NCBI RefSeq assembly: GCF_011058155.1
Contig: NZ_JAALFC010000012.1
Span: 1 to 64,000 of the forward strand
DNA length: 64,000 nucleotides
DNA from: Litoribacterium kuwaitense
Lineage (GTDB): Bacteria; Bacillota; Bacilli; Bacillales; DSM-28697
Direction of reading: 5' to 3'
Positions 7,679 to 16,818 of the stretch are shown piece after piece (position 1 is the stretch's first letter; every line of letters begins with the position of its first letter). The translations under genes and the position numbers were made by a program. The notes under the pieces are model-generated. The model made no database searches and was not told where the DNA came from. It was given only the letters and a program-made list of their open reading frames with translations.

Positions 7679-8434
7679 TTAGTTGTCACTGCCAAAGAAG
7701 CTTTTAAACGACTGAATTGTCGTCTGACGGTTCATTGCTGCGATGGAGGTTGTCAAAGGAATCCCTTTCGGACAAGCTTGAACACAGTTTTGCGAGTTAC
7801 CGCAATTGCTCAAACCACCTTCATCCATCAATTCTTCCAGTCGTTCTTCTTTATTCATTTCGCCTGTTGGGTGCGCATTGAATAAACGGACTTGGGAAAT
7901 CGCCGCTGGTCCAATGAAATCAGATTTACTGTTGACGTTTGGACAAGCCTCTAAGCATACACCGCAAGTCATACACTTAGAAAGCTCGTAGGCCCATTGT
8001 CTACGGCGTTCTGGCATCCGTGGACCAGGTCCGAGATCATACGTACCATCAATTGGAATCCATGCTTTAACCTTCTTCAAAGCATCAAACATGCGACTGC
8101 GATCAATGACGAGATCACGAATGACCGGGAACGTATTCATCGGCTTTAAACGAATCGGCTGTTCAAACTGATCGATCAATGCCGTACACGATTGACGTGG
8201 TGTGCCGTTGATGATCATTGAACACGCACCACACACCTCTTCCAAACAGTTCATGTCCCACTGGATAGGTGTCGTTGCTTTTCCTTCTTTATTGACTGGA
8301 TTTCGGCGGATTTCCATCAACGCCGAAATGATATTCATATTCTCACGATACGGAATGGAAAACTCTTCATCATAAGGCTCAGATTCAGGGCTTGCCTGAC
8401 GAGTAATGATGAGGTGAATGGTTTTCTCACTCAT
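7679..8434 (-). CDS. sdhB: Succinate dehydrogenase iron-sulfur subunit
   Basis: This subunit passes electrons from the flavoprotein to the membrane anchor in complex II. The 251-residue product has all three cluster motifs. Cys63, Cys68, Cys71 and Cys83 bind the 2Fe-2S cluster; CMTCGVCLEAC (Cys154, 157, 160, 164) and CGNSQNC/CP (Cys211, 217, 221) bind the 4Fe-4S and 3Fe-4S clusters. Its start overlaps the stop of sdhA by 4 bases. It is the last gene of sdhCAB. Confidence 0.97.
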   Translation of the reverse strand: MSEKTIHLIITRQASPESEPYDEEFSIPYRENMNIISALMEIRRNPVNKEGKATTPIQWDMNCLEEVCGACSMIINGTPRQSCTALIDQFEQPIRLKPMNTFPVIRDLVIDRSRMFDALKKVKAWIPIDGTYDLGPGPRMPERRRQWAYELSKCMTCGVCLEACPNVNSKSDFIGPAAISQVRLFNAHPTGEMNKEERLEELMDEGGLSNCGNSQNCVQACPKGIPLTTSIAAMNRQTTIQSFKSFFGSDN

Positions 8435-10200
8435 GAGGATTTCGCTCCTTTCTTCTGCTGAGAGTAGTCTCGTTTACGTGGAGCAATTAAAGAAGTATCC
8501 ACTTCTTCATACGAGAATTCCGGAGATTGCGTTTCCTGATTGAACATCGCCTTCGTTGTTTTCAGGAACTCTTCATCATTTCTCTCAGGGAAATCTGGCT
8601 TGTAATGCGCACCACGGCTTTCATTCCGATTATATGCGCCAATGGTAATCACGCGCGCCAAATGAAGCATATTTTCAAGATGACGAACGAACATTGCTCC
8701 AGAGTTGCTCCAACGTGACGTGTCATGAACATTTATGCGTTTAAAACGTTCCTGGAGCTCCTGAATTTTTTCGTCCGTTTTTAACAGCTTATCATTATAA
8801 CGAACAACAGTCACATTGTCTGTCATCCATTCACCTAGCTCACGATGCAGTGCATAGGCGTTTTCGTCTCCGTCCATGCTCAGAATTTCTTCAAATTTCT
8901 CTGTTTCTCGTTTCTGTGCTTCTTCAAAAATAGAAGCTGGCAAATCTTCGGCCACTTTTTCAAGTCCATTCACGTATTCTACGGCATTTGGCCCTGCGAC
9001 CATTCCACCGTAAATGGAAGAAAGAAGTGAATTCGCACCGAGACGGTTACCCCCGTGCTGACTGTAATCACATTCTCCAGCCGCAAACAGCCCTTGAATA
9101 TTAGTCATTTGATCAAAATCAACCCACAGCCCACCCATCGAATAGTGAACAGCGGGGAAGATTTTCATCGGCACTTTACGAGGGTCGTCCCCCATGAACT
9201 TTTCATAAATCTCTATGATGGCACCAAGCTTAACATCAAGCTCATGCGAGTCTTTATGAGAAAGGTCGAGGTAAACCATGTTTTCACCGTTAATGCCTAG
9301 TTTTTGATTGACACACACATCAAAAATCTCACGCGTAGCAATATCACGTGGTACGAGGTTTCCATAAGCCGGATACTTTTCTTCCAGGAAGTACCAAGGC
9401 TTACCGTCCTTGTACGTCCATACTCGTCCACCTTCTCCACGAGCAGATTCACTCATCAGCCGTAGCTTATCGTCACCAGGAATTGCTGTTGGATGAATTT
9501 GAATAAACTCCCCGTTTGCATACGCTGCGCCCTGCTGGTAAACCGCAGATGCTGCAGATCCTGTGTTGATCATTGAGTTTGTCGATTTTCCGAAGATGAT
9601 ACCAGGTCCACCTGTAGCTAAGATGACCGCATCAGCCCGGAAATCTTTCACTTCCATTGTCGTAATGTTTTGCACGACGAGACCACGGGTCGTTTCATCA
9701 TCGTCTTTAATGAGGGAGAGGAATTCCCAGCCTTCATATTTATTGACGAGACCAGCAACTTCATAACGACGAACTTGTTCATCTAATGCGTACAGCAGCT
9801 GCTGTCCAGTAGATGCCCCCGCATAGGCTGTACGGTGATGTTGCGTACCGCCAAAACGACGAAAGTCTAGTAAGCCTTCAGGCGTACGGTTAAACATAAC
9901 GCCCATTCGATCCATTAAATGAATGATTCCGGGAGCTGCGTCACACATCGCTTTTACCGGTGGCTGGTTGGCAAGAAAGTCACCACCGTACACTGTATCA
10001 TCAAAGTGCTCCCATGGGGAATCGCCTTCCCCTTTTGTATTGACCGCTCCGTTTATGCCACCTTGCGCACACACAGAATGTGAACGCTTTACCGGAACGA
10101 TAGAAAATAAATCGACATTCATGCCGGCTTCAGCAATTTTTATAACGGCCATCAGACCTGCTAATCCACCGCCAACCACAGCGATTTTTCCTTGACTCAT
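8431..10200 (-). CDS. sdhA: Succinate dehydrogenase flavoprotein subunit
   Basis: This is the catalytic FAD subunit that oxidises succinate to fumarate on the cytoplasmic side of the membrane. The 589-residue product has the GGGLAGL dinucleotide fold near residue 10 and His41 in RSHSVCAQGG, the usual covalent FAD attachment. It also has FRRFGGTQHHRTAY, the active-site region HPTAIPG and the C-terminal SRGAHYKPDFPERND. It follows sdhC and overlaps sdhB. Confidence 0.97.
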   Translation of the reverse strand: MSQGKIAVVGGGLAGLMAVIKIAEAGMNVDLFSIVPVKRSHSVCAQGGINGAVNTKGEGDSPWEHFDDTVYGGDFLANQPPVKAMCDAAPGIIHLMDRMGVMFNRTPEGLLDFRRFGGTQHHRTAYAGASTGQQLLYALDEQVRRYEVAGLVNKYEGWEFLSLIKDDDETTRGLVVQNITTMEVKDFRADAVILATGGPGIIFGKSTNSMINTGSAASAVYQQGAAYANGEFIQIHPTAIPGDDKLRLMSESARGEGGRVWTYKDGKPWYFLEEKYPAYGNLVPRDIATREIFDVCVNQKLGINGENMVYLDLSHKDSHELDVKLGAIIEIYEKFMGDDPRKVPMKIFPAVHYSMGGLWVDFDQMTNIQGLFAAGECDYSQHGGNRLGANSLLSSIYGGMVAGPNAVEYVNGLEKVAEDLPASIFEEAQKRETEKFEEILSMDGDENAYALHRELGEWMTDNVTVVRYNDKLLKTDEKIQELQERFKRINVHDTSRWSNSGAMFVRHLENMLHLARVITIGAYNRNESRGAHYKPDFPERNDEEFLKTTKAMFNQETQSPEFSYEEVDTSLIAPRKRDYSQQKKGAKSS

Positions 10201-10231
10201 GGATGTCCGCTCCTTCCCTAGTTAAGCTGCA

Positions 10232-10844
10232 CTAAACGATAAACGCGAAAATGGCCCGAACTCCGATATAGGAGAGAACCAAAAACACTGCGACAGACGC
10301 ATATGAAGCCCAACGTTGCGCTTTTGGCGTAACTGTAAAACCCCAAGTAACTGCGAATGACCACAAACCATTGGCGAAGTGAAAAATTGTCGACAAAACA
10401 CCAACAAGATAGAACACAATCATGAAATTGCTTTCAAAGATCGTTGCCATCATGTCAAAATTGACAGGAACATCAAAGAATTGGTATGCGAGACGGGTTT
10501 GCCATACGTGCCAGGCGACAAAGATCAATGTAATAACCCCGGTAATTCTTTGCAAAAAAACATCCAGTTTCTAAAATAACTGAAGTGCCCGAGGTTGTTT
10601 TTGCTGTAAAAGCAATGTAAAGACCATAAACCGCATGGAAAAGCAATGGCAAGAAGATCACAAAAATCTCCAATGCATACCGGAATGGTAAGTTTTCCAT
10701 AAATTTTGCGGCTTGATTAAAGGCATCAGCACCTTTTGTGGCAAAATGGTTAACAATTAGATGCTGAATCAGAAAGATCCCTATTGGAATCACGCCCAGC
10801 AACGAATGCAATCTCCGAACAAAAAACTCTGATTTTGCACTCAT
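10232..10844 (-). CDS. sdhC: Succinate dehydrogenase cytochrome b558 subunit, two missing bases
   Basis: This membrane anchor binds haem b and menaquinone. The N-terminal frame from ATG 10844 (SAKSEFFVRRLHSLLG ... HAVYGLYIAFTAK) and the C-terminal frame ending at 10232 (LQRITGVITLIFVAWHVW ... GVRAIFAFIV) are both full family sequence but in different frames. Between them a third frame encodes YFRNWMF, the conserved linking segment. Two one-base deletions therefore fit: one near 10577-10582 and one in the 7-base A run at 10554-10560. With both restored the protein is about 204 residues, the normal length, with five membrane helices. Sequence error is much likelier than gene loss beside intact sdhA and sdhB. 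Confidence 0.9.
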
Positions 10845-10936
10845 CGACTCCCTAACCCCCTTGTACATCTGTAATTTTTCCTGTTGAAATTTTCACACGT
10901 GGTTTTAATGATGCCTAGACACCAGATTAAAACCAT

Positions 10937-10965
10937 TTTCAATATGTAAAAAACTTCGCTATAAT
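10937..10965 (+). promoter_or_regulatory. Candidate SigA promoter of yslB
   Basis: TTTCAA (10937-10942), 17 bases, then TATAAT (10960-10965). It is about 110 bases upstream of yslB, in the divergent region with sdhC. Confidence 0.5.
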
Positions 10966-11075
10966 GTGGTGCATGTTCATTTTACTCCCATGCGTTCCCA
11001 AGGTCAAGGAAGCGAAGCTCCTTTTCAGAAAAGAAACGCTAACCGCCATCACGATTAGAACGGAGGAATCTTGTA

Positions 11076-11524
11076 ATGGATGAACAAAGTAAGAGTAAGC
11101 ACGATGCTGCGGAGCAACCCGACACAAACGAAACGGTTGCCTCCCCATTCTCGATTCGTTTATTGCGACATACGTTACTTCCGGACATTTTAGGGAAACA
11201 ACAGAAACCGATCCTTTATTATGCTGGAAAATCATTAGCGCGAAAATTTCCTTTGCAGTCTTTAGACGAATGTCCTGTATTCTTTCATAAAGCTGAGTGG
11301 GGAAAACTGCGTCTGATCAGACAGAAGAAAGCCCACCTTGTTTTTGAGCTTACAAATCCGGTGCTCCTTGAAAAAAATGATGCATCTGCGTCTGATTTAT
11401 TTGCGCTTGAAGCCGGATTTATCGCTGAAACCATTGCCAACATTTTTGAAGCTGAAGCTGAAGGAACGATTAGTGAAGCATCAAAAAAGGGATCGTTACG
11501 ATTACTGTTGAATGGTATGCATAA
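11076..11524 (+). CDS. yslB: DUF2507 protein YslB, one missing base
   Basis: This is a conserved protein of unknown function found between sdhC and uvrC in bacilli. It contains the family segments PFSIRLLRHTLLPDILG, ILYYAGKSLARKFPL, WGKLRLI and EAGFIAETIANIFE. As it stands, the frame runs on to 11663 and overlaps uvrC with unrelated sequence. Restoring one base in the AAAAAAGGG run (11484-11492) gives KKGIVTITVEWYA and a stop at 11522-11524. That is a 149-residue protein of normal family length which ends just before the convergent uvrC. The distal part of the uncorrected frame is therefore an artefact. Confidence 0.85.
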
Positions 11525-11525
11525 G

Positions 11526-13313
11526 TCAATTTGTGTGGTCTTCTTCCCTCTCTTGATGCAAATGATCATATACATTTTTCGCAACGGCCTGGGGGATGCC
11601 AGCTGTAATGAGCTCCTCAACCGTTGCTTCTTTTATTTTTTTGACGCTGCCAAAATGCTTTAACAACGTTTTTCGTCTCTTTTCACCAACGCCTGGGATA
11701 CCGTCGAGCGTAGAGTGAAAAGAATTTTTTGAACGGAGCTGTCTATGAAATGAAAGAGCAAAACGGTGTACCTCATCTTGAATGCGCTGTAGCAAATAAA
11801 AGGACTGAGAGTTTCGTTGCAATGAAACTACAGCAGGTGGATTACCATACAAAAGTTCCGCCGTCTTATGCTTCTCGTCCTTGGCTAAGCCACACACAGG
11901 AATCCCAAGATCAAATTCGTCTTCTAACACTTGCTTGACAGAGCTCATATGACCCTTTCCACCATCAACAATAATTAAATCAGGCAACCTTCCGCCTTCA
12001 CGGAGTACTCTAGCATATCTTCTCCGCACAACCTCCTGCATACTTGCGTAATCATCGGGTCCTTGCACAGTTTTTATTTTGTACTTACGGTATTCTTTTT
12101 TATTCGGCTTTCCATCTTCAAATACGATCATGGCTGATACGGCATCCGCGCCTTGAATGTTTGAATTGTCAAAGGCTTCAATCCGCTCAGGATAAGGAAT
12201 ATTTAACGCCTTACCGATTTCTTCTGCAGCAAGAATTGTCCGTTCTTCATCTCTCTCGATCAGTTTAAATTTCTCTTGTAAGGCAAGCTTGGCATTTTTC
12301 CTCGCTAAATCAACGAGCTCTTTTTTCTTTCCTCGCTGCGGCTGTTGAACTTTTACATCCAAAAGTTTTTGCACCGTTTCTCCGTCTACATCCTTCGGAA
12401 GCCAGACTTCCCTTGGCTTAATATGATGGCTTTGGTTATAAAACTGCCCAATGAAGCTTAAAAAATCTTCATGCGCTTCGCCGTAAAAAGGAAATAAACT
12501 AACATCACGCTCGATTAGCTTTCCTTGCCGGATAAAAAAGACTTGGACGCACATCCAGCCTTTATCATATGCAAAATGAAAAATATCTCGATCCGTCATG
12601 TCGCTCGACATCATTTTTTGTTTTTCCATTACCGATTGGATATGTTCAATTTGATCTCTATATTCTTTTGCACGCTCAAATTCAAGCTGTTCAGACGCTT
12701 GTTCCATTTTTGCTTGCAGTTGGACTTTGATATCATTAAAACCGCCATTTAAAAAATGGGTGATTTCCTGAACGATTTGTTTATTTTTGTCTTCACTAAC
12801 CGGATAGACACAAGGAGCCATACACTGCCCAATATGATAATATAAACACACTTTATCTGGTAGCCGATCACATTTACGCAGAGGATACAGGCGGTCTAAA
12901 AGCTTTTTTGTTTCATTTGCCGCAAATGCATTAGGGTACGGACCAAAGTATTTGCCGCCATCCTTTTTGACCTTCCGGGTAATGAGCAGTCGTGGGTGTT
13001 TTTCCTTCGTAATTTTGATAAAAGGGTAGCTTTTATCGTCTTTTAGCATGACGTTGTATTTCGGGTCATGTTTTTTAATCAAATTCATTTCTAAAAGCAA
13101 AGCCTCAAATTCAGATGACGTTACAATGTAATCGAAGTCGGTAATGTTTTGGACGAGACGCAGCGTTTTCCCATTATGCGATCCGGTGAAATACGATTTT
13201 ACACGATTGCGCAAGTTTTTCGCTTTGCCTACATAGATGATCTGACCATGTCTATTTTTCATTAAATAGCAGCCTGGCTGTTCAGGAAGAATGTGCAGTT
13301 TATCTTTGAGCAT
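11526..13313 (-). CDS. uvrC: Excinuclease ABC subunit C
   Basis: UvrC makes the dual incisions in nucleotide excision repair with UvrB. The 595-residue product has an N-terminal GIY-YIG nuclease domain ([20 protein letters not shown], residues about 13-35) and the cysteines of an Fe-S cluster region ([20 protein letters not shown]). It also has a UVR domain around 205-235 ([16 protein letters not shown]), a C-terminal RNase H-like nuclease with [12 protein letters not shown] and IVDGGKGH, and a terminal helix-hairpin-helix ([18 protein letters not shown]). It is intact. Confidence 0.97.
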   Translation of the reverse strand: MLKDKLHILPEQPGCYLMKNRHGQIIYVGKAKNLRNRVKSYFTGSHNGKTLRLVQNITDFDYIVTSSEFEALLLEMNLIKKHDPKYNVMLKDDKSYPFIKITKEKHPRLLITRKVKKDGGKYFGPYPNAFAANETKKLLDRLYPLRKCDRLPDKVCLYYHIGQCMAPCVYPVSEDKNKQIVQEITHFLNGGFNDIKVQLQAKMEQASEQLEFERAKEYRDQIEHIQSVMEKQKMMSSDMTDRDIFHFAYDKGWMCVQVFFIRQGKLIERDVSLFPFYGEAHEDFLSFIGQFYNQSHHIKPREVWLPKDVDGETVQKLLDVKVQQPQRGKKKELVDLARKNAKLALQEKFKLIERDEERTILAAEEIGKALNIPYPERIEAFDNSNIQGADAVSAMIVFEDGKPNKKEYRKYKIKTVQGPDDYASMQEVVRRRYARVLREGGRLPDLIIVDGGKGHMSSVKQVLEDEFDLGIPVCGLAKDEKHKTAELLYGNPPAVVSLQRNSQSFYLLQRIQDEVHRFALSFHRQLRSKNSFHSTLDGIPGVGEKRRKTLLKHFGSVKKIKEATVEELITAGIPQAVAKNVYDHLHQEREEDHTN

Positions 13314-13416
13314 GTCCTTCCTCCTTTCATCTCGTTTTCATTCGCAGGCATGCTCGCATTTGCAAATGATGGTGAGTCATCCTAGATGGAAACTTGCGTA
13401 TGTCATTCATAACGCT

Positions 13417-13441
13417 AAAAACCGGCCTTTTGGCCGGTTTT
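13417..13441. terminator. Bidirectional-looking terminator between trxA and uvrC
   Basis: AAAACCGGCC TTTT GGCCGGTTTT is a perfect inverted repeat with T-rich flanks on both strands, positioned just downstream of trxA. Confidence 0.8.
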
Positions 13442-13457
13442 CGTCAATCGTTTACAC

Positions 13458-13772
13458 TTACTGATGCTTTTTAAGCAACTCTGCAAGCGCTTCTTTAGGC
13501 TGAAAGCCAACCGCTTGGTCAACAACCTCTCCGTCTTTCATAACGAGGAGTGTTGGAATGCTCATGACGCCGTACTTTCCGGCAGTTTCTTGGTTCTCAT
13601 CTACATCAAGCTTTACAATTTTTACTTGGTCGCCCATATCAGAATCGAGTTCCTCAAGCACTGGTGCAATCATTTTACATGGTCCACACCAAGTTGCCCA
13701 AAAGTCCGCTAAGACTAAACCTTTGCTCGTTTCGTCAGTAAATGTTGCGTCTGTTACATTTGTAATTGCCAT
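13458..13772 (-). CDS. trxA: Thioredoxin
   Basis: This is the main cytoplasmic disulfide reductase substrate carrier, 104 residues. The redox motif WCGPC has Cys29 and Cys32, preceded by LADFWAT, and the cis-proline loop SIPTLLV is present. The start at ATG 13772 follows GGAAGGAGG; it yields [11 protein letters not shown], the standard B. subtilis-like N-terminus, whereas the longer frame adds eight residues without a family match. Confidence 0.97.
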   Translation of the reverse strand: MAITNVTDATFTDETSKGLVLADFWATWCGPCKMIAPVLEELDSDMGDQVKIVKLDVDENQETAGKYGVMSIPTLLVMKDGEVVDQAVGFQPKEALAELLKKHQ

Positions 13773-13919
13773 ACAAATGTTCCTCCTTCCAATCATTCAA
13801 GTAATCATCATCCAATTTGGATGGGGTAGATCACAATGAGTATACAACAATCTAACACACTTCTGCGAATAATTTGTTTCAGGTTATTTTACCCGCTACG
13901 CTACATTCATACACTTATT

Positions 13920-14000
13920 TTAAGAAATCCATAAAAAAACAATTCCAAGAATGGCAAAGACCGCGCAACAGAGAATCAACACTTTTGCTAATCGCTCCAT
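13920..14000 (-). CDS. Possible 26-residue single-pass membrane peptide
   Basis: ATG 14000 is preceded by an AGGAG site and opens a frame encoding ERLAKVLILCCAVFAILG and ending FLWIS before TAA. This is a short basic start followed by a hydrophobic helix, typical of small membrane proteins. It sits in the gap between yshE and trxA, 16 bases after yshE. I know no family for it, and chance cannot be excluded at this length. Confidence 0.4.
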   Translation of the reverse strand: MERLAKVLILCCAVFAILGIVFLWIS

Positions 14001-14016
14001 ACAAGCGCTCCTTTCT

Positions 14017-14424
14017 CTAATGGATGCCTGCACCGATCACGTAGGACAAGCCTACGGAAATAATCATAGATAAAAGTCCTACTGCCCGGTTATCCTTCTC
14101 AATTTCTTTATCGACATTAAATGTTGGGGTCAGGAATTCAAACATAATGTACCCTAACATTAATAGAAAGAAGCCGAAGCAACCCCAAGCAAACATCATG
14201 AGCACAGATTCATTTTGCAGGATGGAATGGCGAAAAATGTTGGCAATCCCAAAGATCTTCCCGCCCGTCGCCATTGCCACTGATATATTTCCTTGGCGAA
14301 TTTCTTTCCAATTGCTGTACTTCGTCACTAACTCAAAGATGGCGAGGAAGACGATGATGCTCAAGACGACGACACTATAATTCCCTGCGGTTGTTATAAA
14401 ATCATTTTCCCAGAATGAGCTCAT
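14017..14424 (-). CDS. yshE: DUF350 membrane protein YshE
   Basis: This 135-residue protein has four predicted membrane helices: VVVLSIIVFLAIFELV, the ISVAMATGGKIFGIANIF region, VLMMFAWGCFGFFLLMLGYIM and LLSMIISVGLSYVIGAGI. It also has the DUF350 pattern NISVAMATGG. The function is unknown. It lies 16 bases downstream of mutS2, as in B. subtilis. Confidence 0.85.
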   Translation of the reverse strand: MSSFWENDFITTAGNYSVVVLSIIVFLAIFELVTKYSNWKEIRQGNISVAMATGGKIFGIANIFRHSILQNESVLMMFAWGCFGFFLLMLGYIMFEFLTPTFNVDKEIEKDNRAVGLLSMIISVGLSYVIGAGIH

Positions 14425-14440
14425 AGTCTGACCTCCACCT

Positions 14441-16804
14441 CTATTTTAACTCTATGACAGTGACGCCACTGCCTCCTTCTCCCGATTCACCCATCCGTGA
14501 ACTTTTAATGGAGCGGTGCTGTTTGACAAATTGCTGTACGCCTTTACGAAGTGCGCCCGTTCCTTTTCCATGAATGATCGACACCCGGGGATAACCGGAC
14601 AAGAGAGCCTCATCGACGTACTTTTCTAATCGATGCAAAGCATCCTCATAGCGTTCCCCACGTAAATCAATCTCCGTCTTGACAGGTTGCCCGCGCCCTT
14701 TCACTACAGATAGGGGTCGCGTCTCAACTGGCTCAGGCCGTGAAACATATTGCAAATCGTCTAATGAAGCTTTGACTTTTAAGACACCAAGCTGTACTTC
14801 AAATTCATTTTCGCCTCGTTTAGCAACAATGTGTCCGTGTTGACCAAATGGGATATGCTTCACTTCATCTCCAGGTTGCAAGTTTTGATGTCGCGGTTTT
14901 TTCGGTATAGCAGGTTTCTTTTTCTTTCCTGTCAATTTCGGACTTGCTTCCTCAAGTCGTTTTTTCGCTTCAATCAATTCGTGGTCTTTAATGTCTTGCT
15001 GGGACTGTTTCTGGAGCGTACGTAATTGTTGAATGATTTCTTCAGCTTCTGCTCGTGACGCTGCCAGCGTTTTTTCAGCACGCTCTTCCGCTTTTTGATA
15101 CAGCCGTTCCTTTTCTTCTTGAAATTGTGCCAATTCCTCCTCAAGCGAACGGTGCAAAGCTTCAGCTTCTGCTAAATGCGCTTCGGCAGCCTCTTTGTCC
15201 TCTTCCGCACGTTTACGCGAGCGTTCCAATGACAGAATCATATTGTTGACCTTATGACTCTCTACACCGACTTGGTCGGCGGCTTTTGCAACGATATCTT
15301 CTTCCAGACCGAGCCGACGTGATATATCAAACGCATTACTCCGTCCCGGTACGCCGATCAGCAAGCGGTAAGTCGGCTGTAACGTCTCTGTATTAAACTC
15401 TACGGAAGCATTAATGACGCCTTCACGGTTGTACCCATATGCTTTCAATTCTGGGTAGTGCGTCGTCGCAATCGTGCTCGCCCCTTTTTTATGCACCTCA
15501 TCAAGAATCGCCATTGCTAAAGCCGCACCTTCCTGTGGATCGGTGCCGGCACCAAGCTCATCAAACAAGACGAGAGAATTTGAATTCACTTCTTTTAAGA
15601 TATCAACAATTTGCGTCATATGCGAAGAAAATGTACTAAGGCTTTGCTCAATGGACTGTTCGTCGCCAATATCGGCAAACACATTTTCAAAAATGCCGAT
15701 TTTAGACCCGTCCCGCGCAGGGATTTGCAAACCAGCTTGCCCCATAAATGTGATGAGGCCAAACGTTTTCAATGTGACCGTTTTTCCGCCTGTATTCGGA
15801 CCGGTAATAACCATTGTATGAAAATCGCCACCGAGCTCAATATCGCTTGGCACTGCTTCACTACTATCAAGCAGCGGGTGTCGAGCTTGAAACAGCTTCG
15901 TATGCCCTGTTTCGTCCAATGCTGGTCGACTCGCTTTAATGGCTGCGCCATAAAACGCTTTGGCAAACCAAAAATCCACTTCAGCTAGCGTGGAAACATT
16001 GGTCATGAGTGCCTCTGTTTCTTCGGCAACTTCGCCAGACAACATGCGTAAAATGCGCTCAACCTCTTCTTTTTCCTTAACCCGAAGTTGGCGCAGCTCA
16101 TTATTCATCGTAACGACAGCTTGCGGCTCAATGAAAAGTGTTTGTCCAGATGCCGACTGATCATGAACGATACCGCCGATTGCTTGTCGATATTCCTGTT
16201 TCACAGGGACGACGAAACGATCATTCCGGATTGTAATAATTGAATCGGACAACATCTTTTGTGTTGAACTTGATTTTGTCATCTGGTTAAGCTTGTCACG
16301 TACCCGTGACTCTGTTGTCCGGCGCTGGCGCCGAATGACACCAAGGGTATGGCTCGCAGAATCTGATACGGCTCCATGCTCGTCAATACATTGCTCAATG
16401 TGCCTGCGCAATTCAGCTAAGCCGTGTATATGGTCTATCGTTTCGTATAAATGAGGGAGATCTTCTCCCTCTTCTCTTAAGTCATCAGTAAAGCGCTGCA
16501 TTTGCTGACCTGCATAAATCGTTAATGCAACAGCACTGAGCTCTTCAGGGTTTAAAGCACCACCAATCTCGGCGCGTTTAATATGCGGACGAATGTCAGA
16601 CATTCCCCCAAGAGGAACGTGACCTTTTTTACGCACAATCGTCGCTGCTTCGTCAGTTTGTTCATGCCATATTTGCACTTTCTCAAATGAAGGAGAAGGC
16701 ATTAACGTATTCGCTTTTTCTTTTCCTAGCGATGACGAGGCATGCTGGGCTAGCGCTTGACGAACCTTTTGAAACTCTAGCACATGAATCGCACGTTCGT
16801 TCAT
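14441..16804 (-). CDS. mutS2: MutS2 ATPase/endonuclease
   Basis: MutS2 is a MutS paralogue without the mismatch-recognition domain. It is linked to suppression of recombination and to ribosome-collision rescue in B. subtilis. The product is 787 residues. The Walker A is GPNTGGKT at about 335-342, followed by Walker B LVLFDELGAGTDP and the ATTHYPELK signature. A long Glu/Ala/Lys-rich coiled coil (about 510-640) leads to a KOW-like segment (GDEVKHIPFGQHG) and a C-terminal Smr nuclease domain (IDLRGERYEDAL, IIHGKGTGALRKG). I chose ATG 16804; the upstream frame would overlap polX. Confidence 0.95.
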   Translation of the reverse strand: MNERAIHVLEFQKVRQALAQHASSSLGKEKANTLMPSPSFEKVQIWHEQTDEAATIVRKKGHVPLGGMSDIRPHIKRAEIGGALNPEELSAVALTIYAGQQMQRFTDDLREEGEDLPHLYETIDHIHGLAELRRHIEQCIDEHGAVSDSASHTLGVIRRQRRTTESRVRDKLNQMTKSSSTQKMLSDSIITIRNDRFVVPVKQEYRQAIGGIVHDQSASGQTLFIEPQAVVTMNNELRQLRVKEKEEVERILRMLSGEVAEETEALMTNVSTLAEVDFWFAKAFYGAAIKASRPALDETGHTKLFQARHPLLDSSEAVPSDIELGGDFHTMVITGPNTGGKTVTLKTFGLITFMGQAGLQIPARDGSKIGIFENVFADIGDEQSIEQSLSTFSSHMTQIVDILKEVNSNSLVLFDELGAGTDPQEGAALAMAILDEVHKKGASTIATTHYPELKAYGYNREGVINASVEFNTETLQPTYRLLIGVPGRSNAFDISRRLGLEEDIVAKAADQVGVESHKVNNMILSLERSRKRAEEDKEAAEAHLAEAEALHRSLEEELAQFQEEKERLYQKAEERAEKTLAASRAEAEEIIQQLRTLQKQSQQDIKDHELIEAKKRLEEASPKLTGKKKKPAIPKKPRHQNLQPGDEVKHIPFGQHGHIVAKRGENEFEVQLGVLKVKASLDDLQYVSRPEPVETRPLSVVKGRGQPVKTEIDLRGERYEDALHRLEKYVDEALLSGYPRVSIIHGKGTGALRKGVQQFVKQHRSIKSSRMGESGEGGSGVTVIELK

Positions 16805-16818
16805 AGTATCCCTCTTTT

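Noticed and set aside
11525-11663. C-terminal extension of yslB overlapping uvrC
   Set aside because: It arises from the missing base near 11490; the corrected frame stops at 11524 with the normal family ending.
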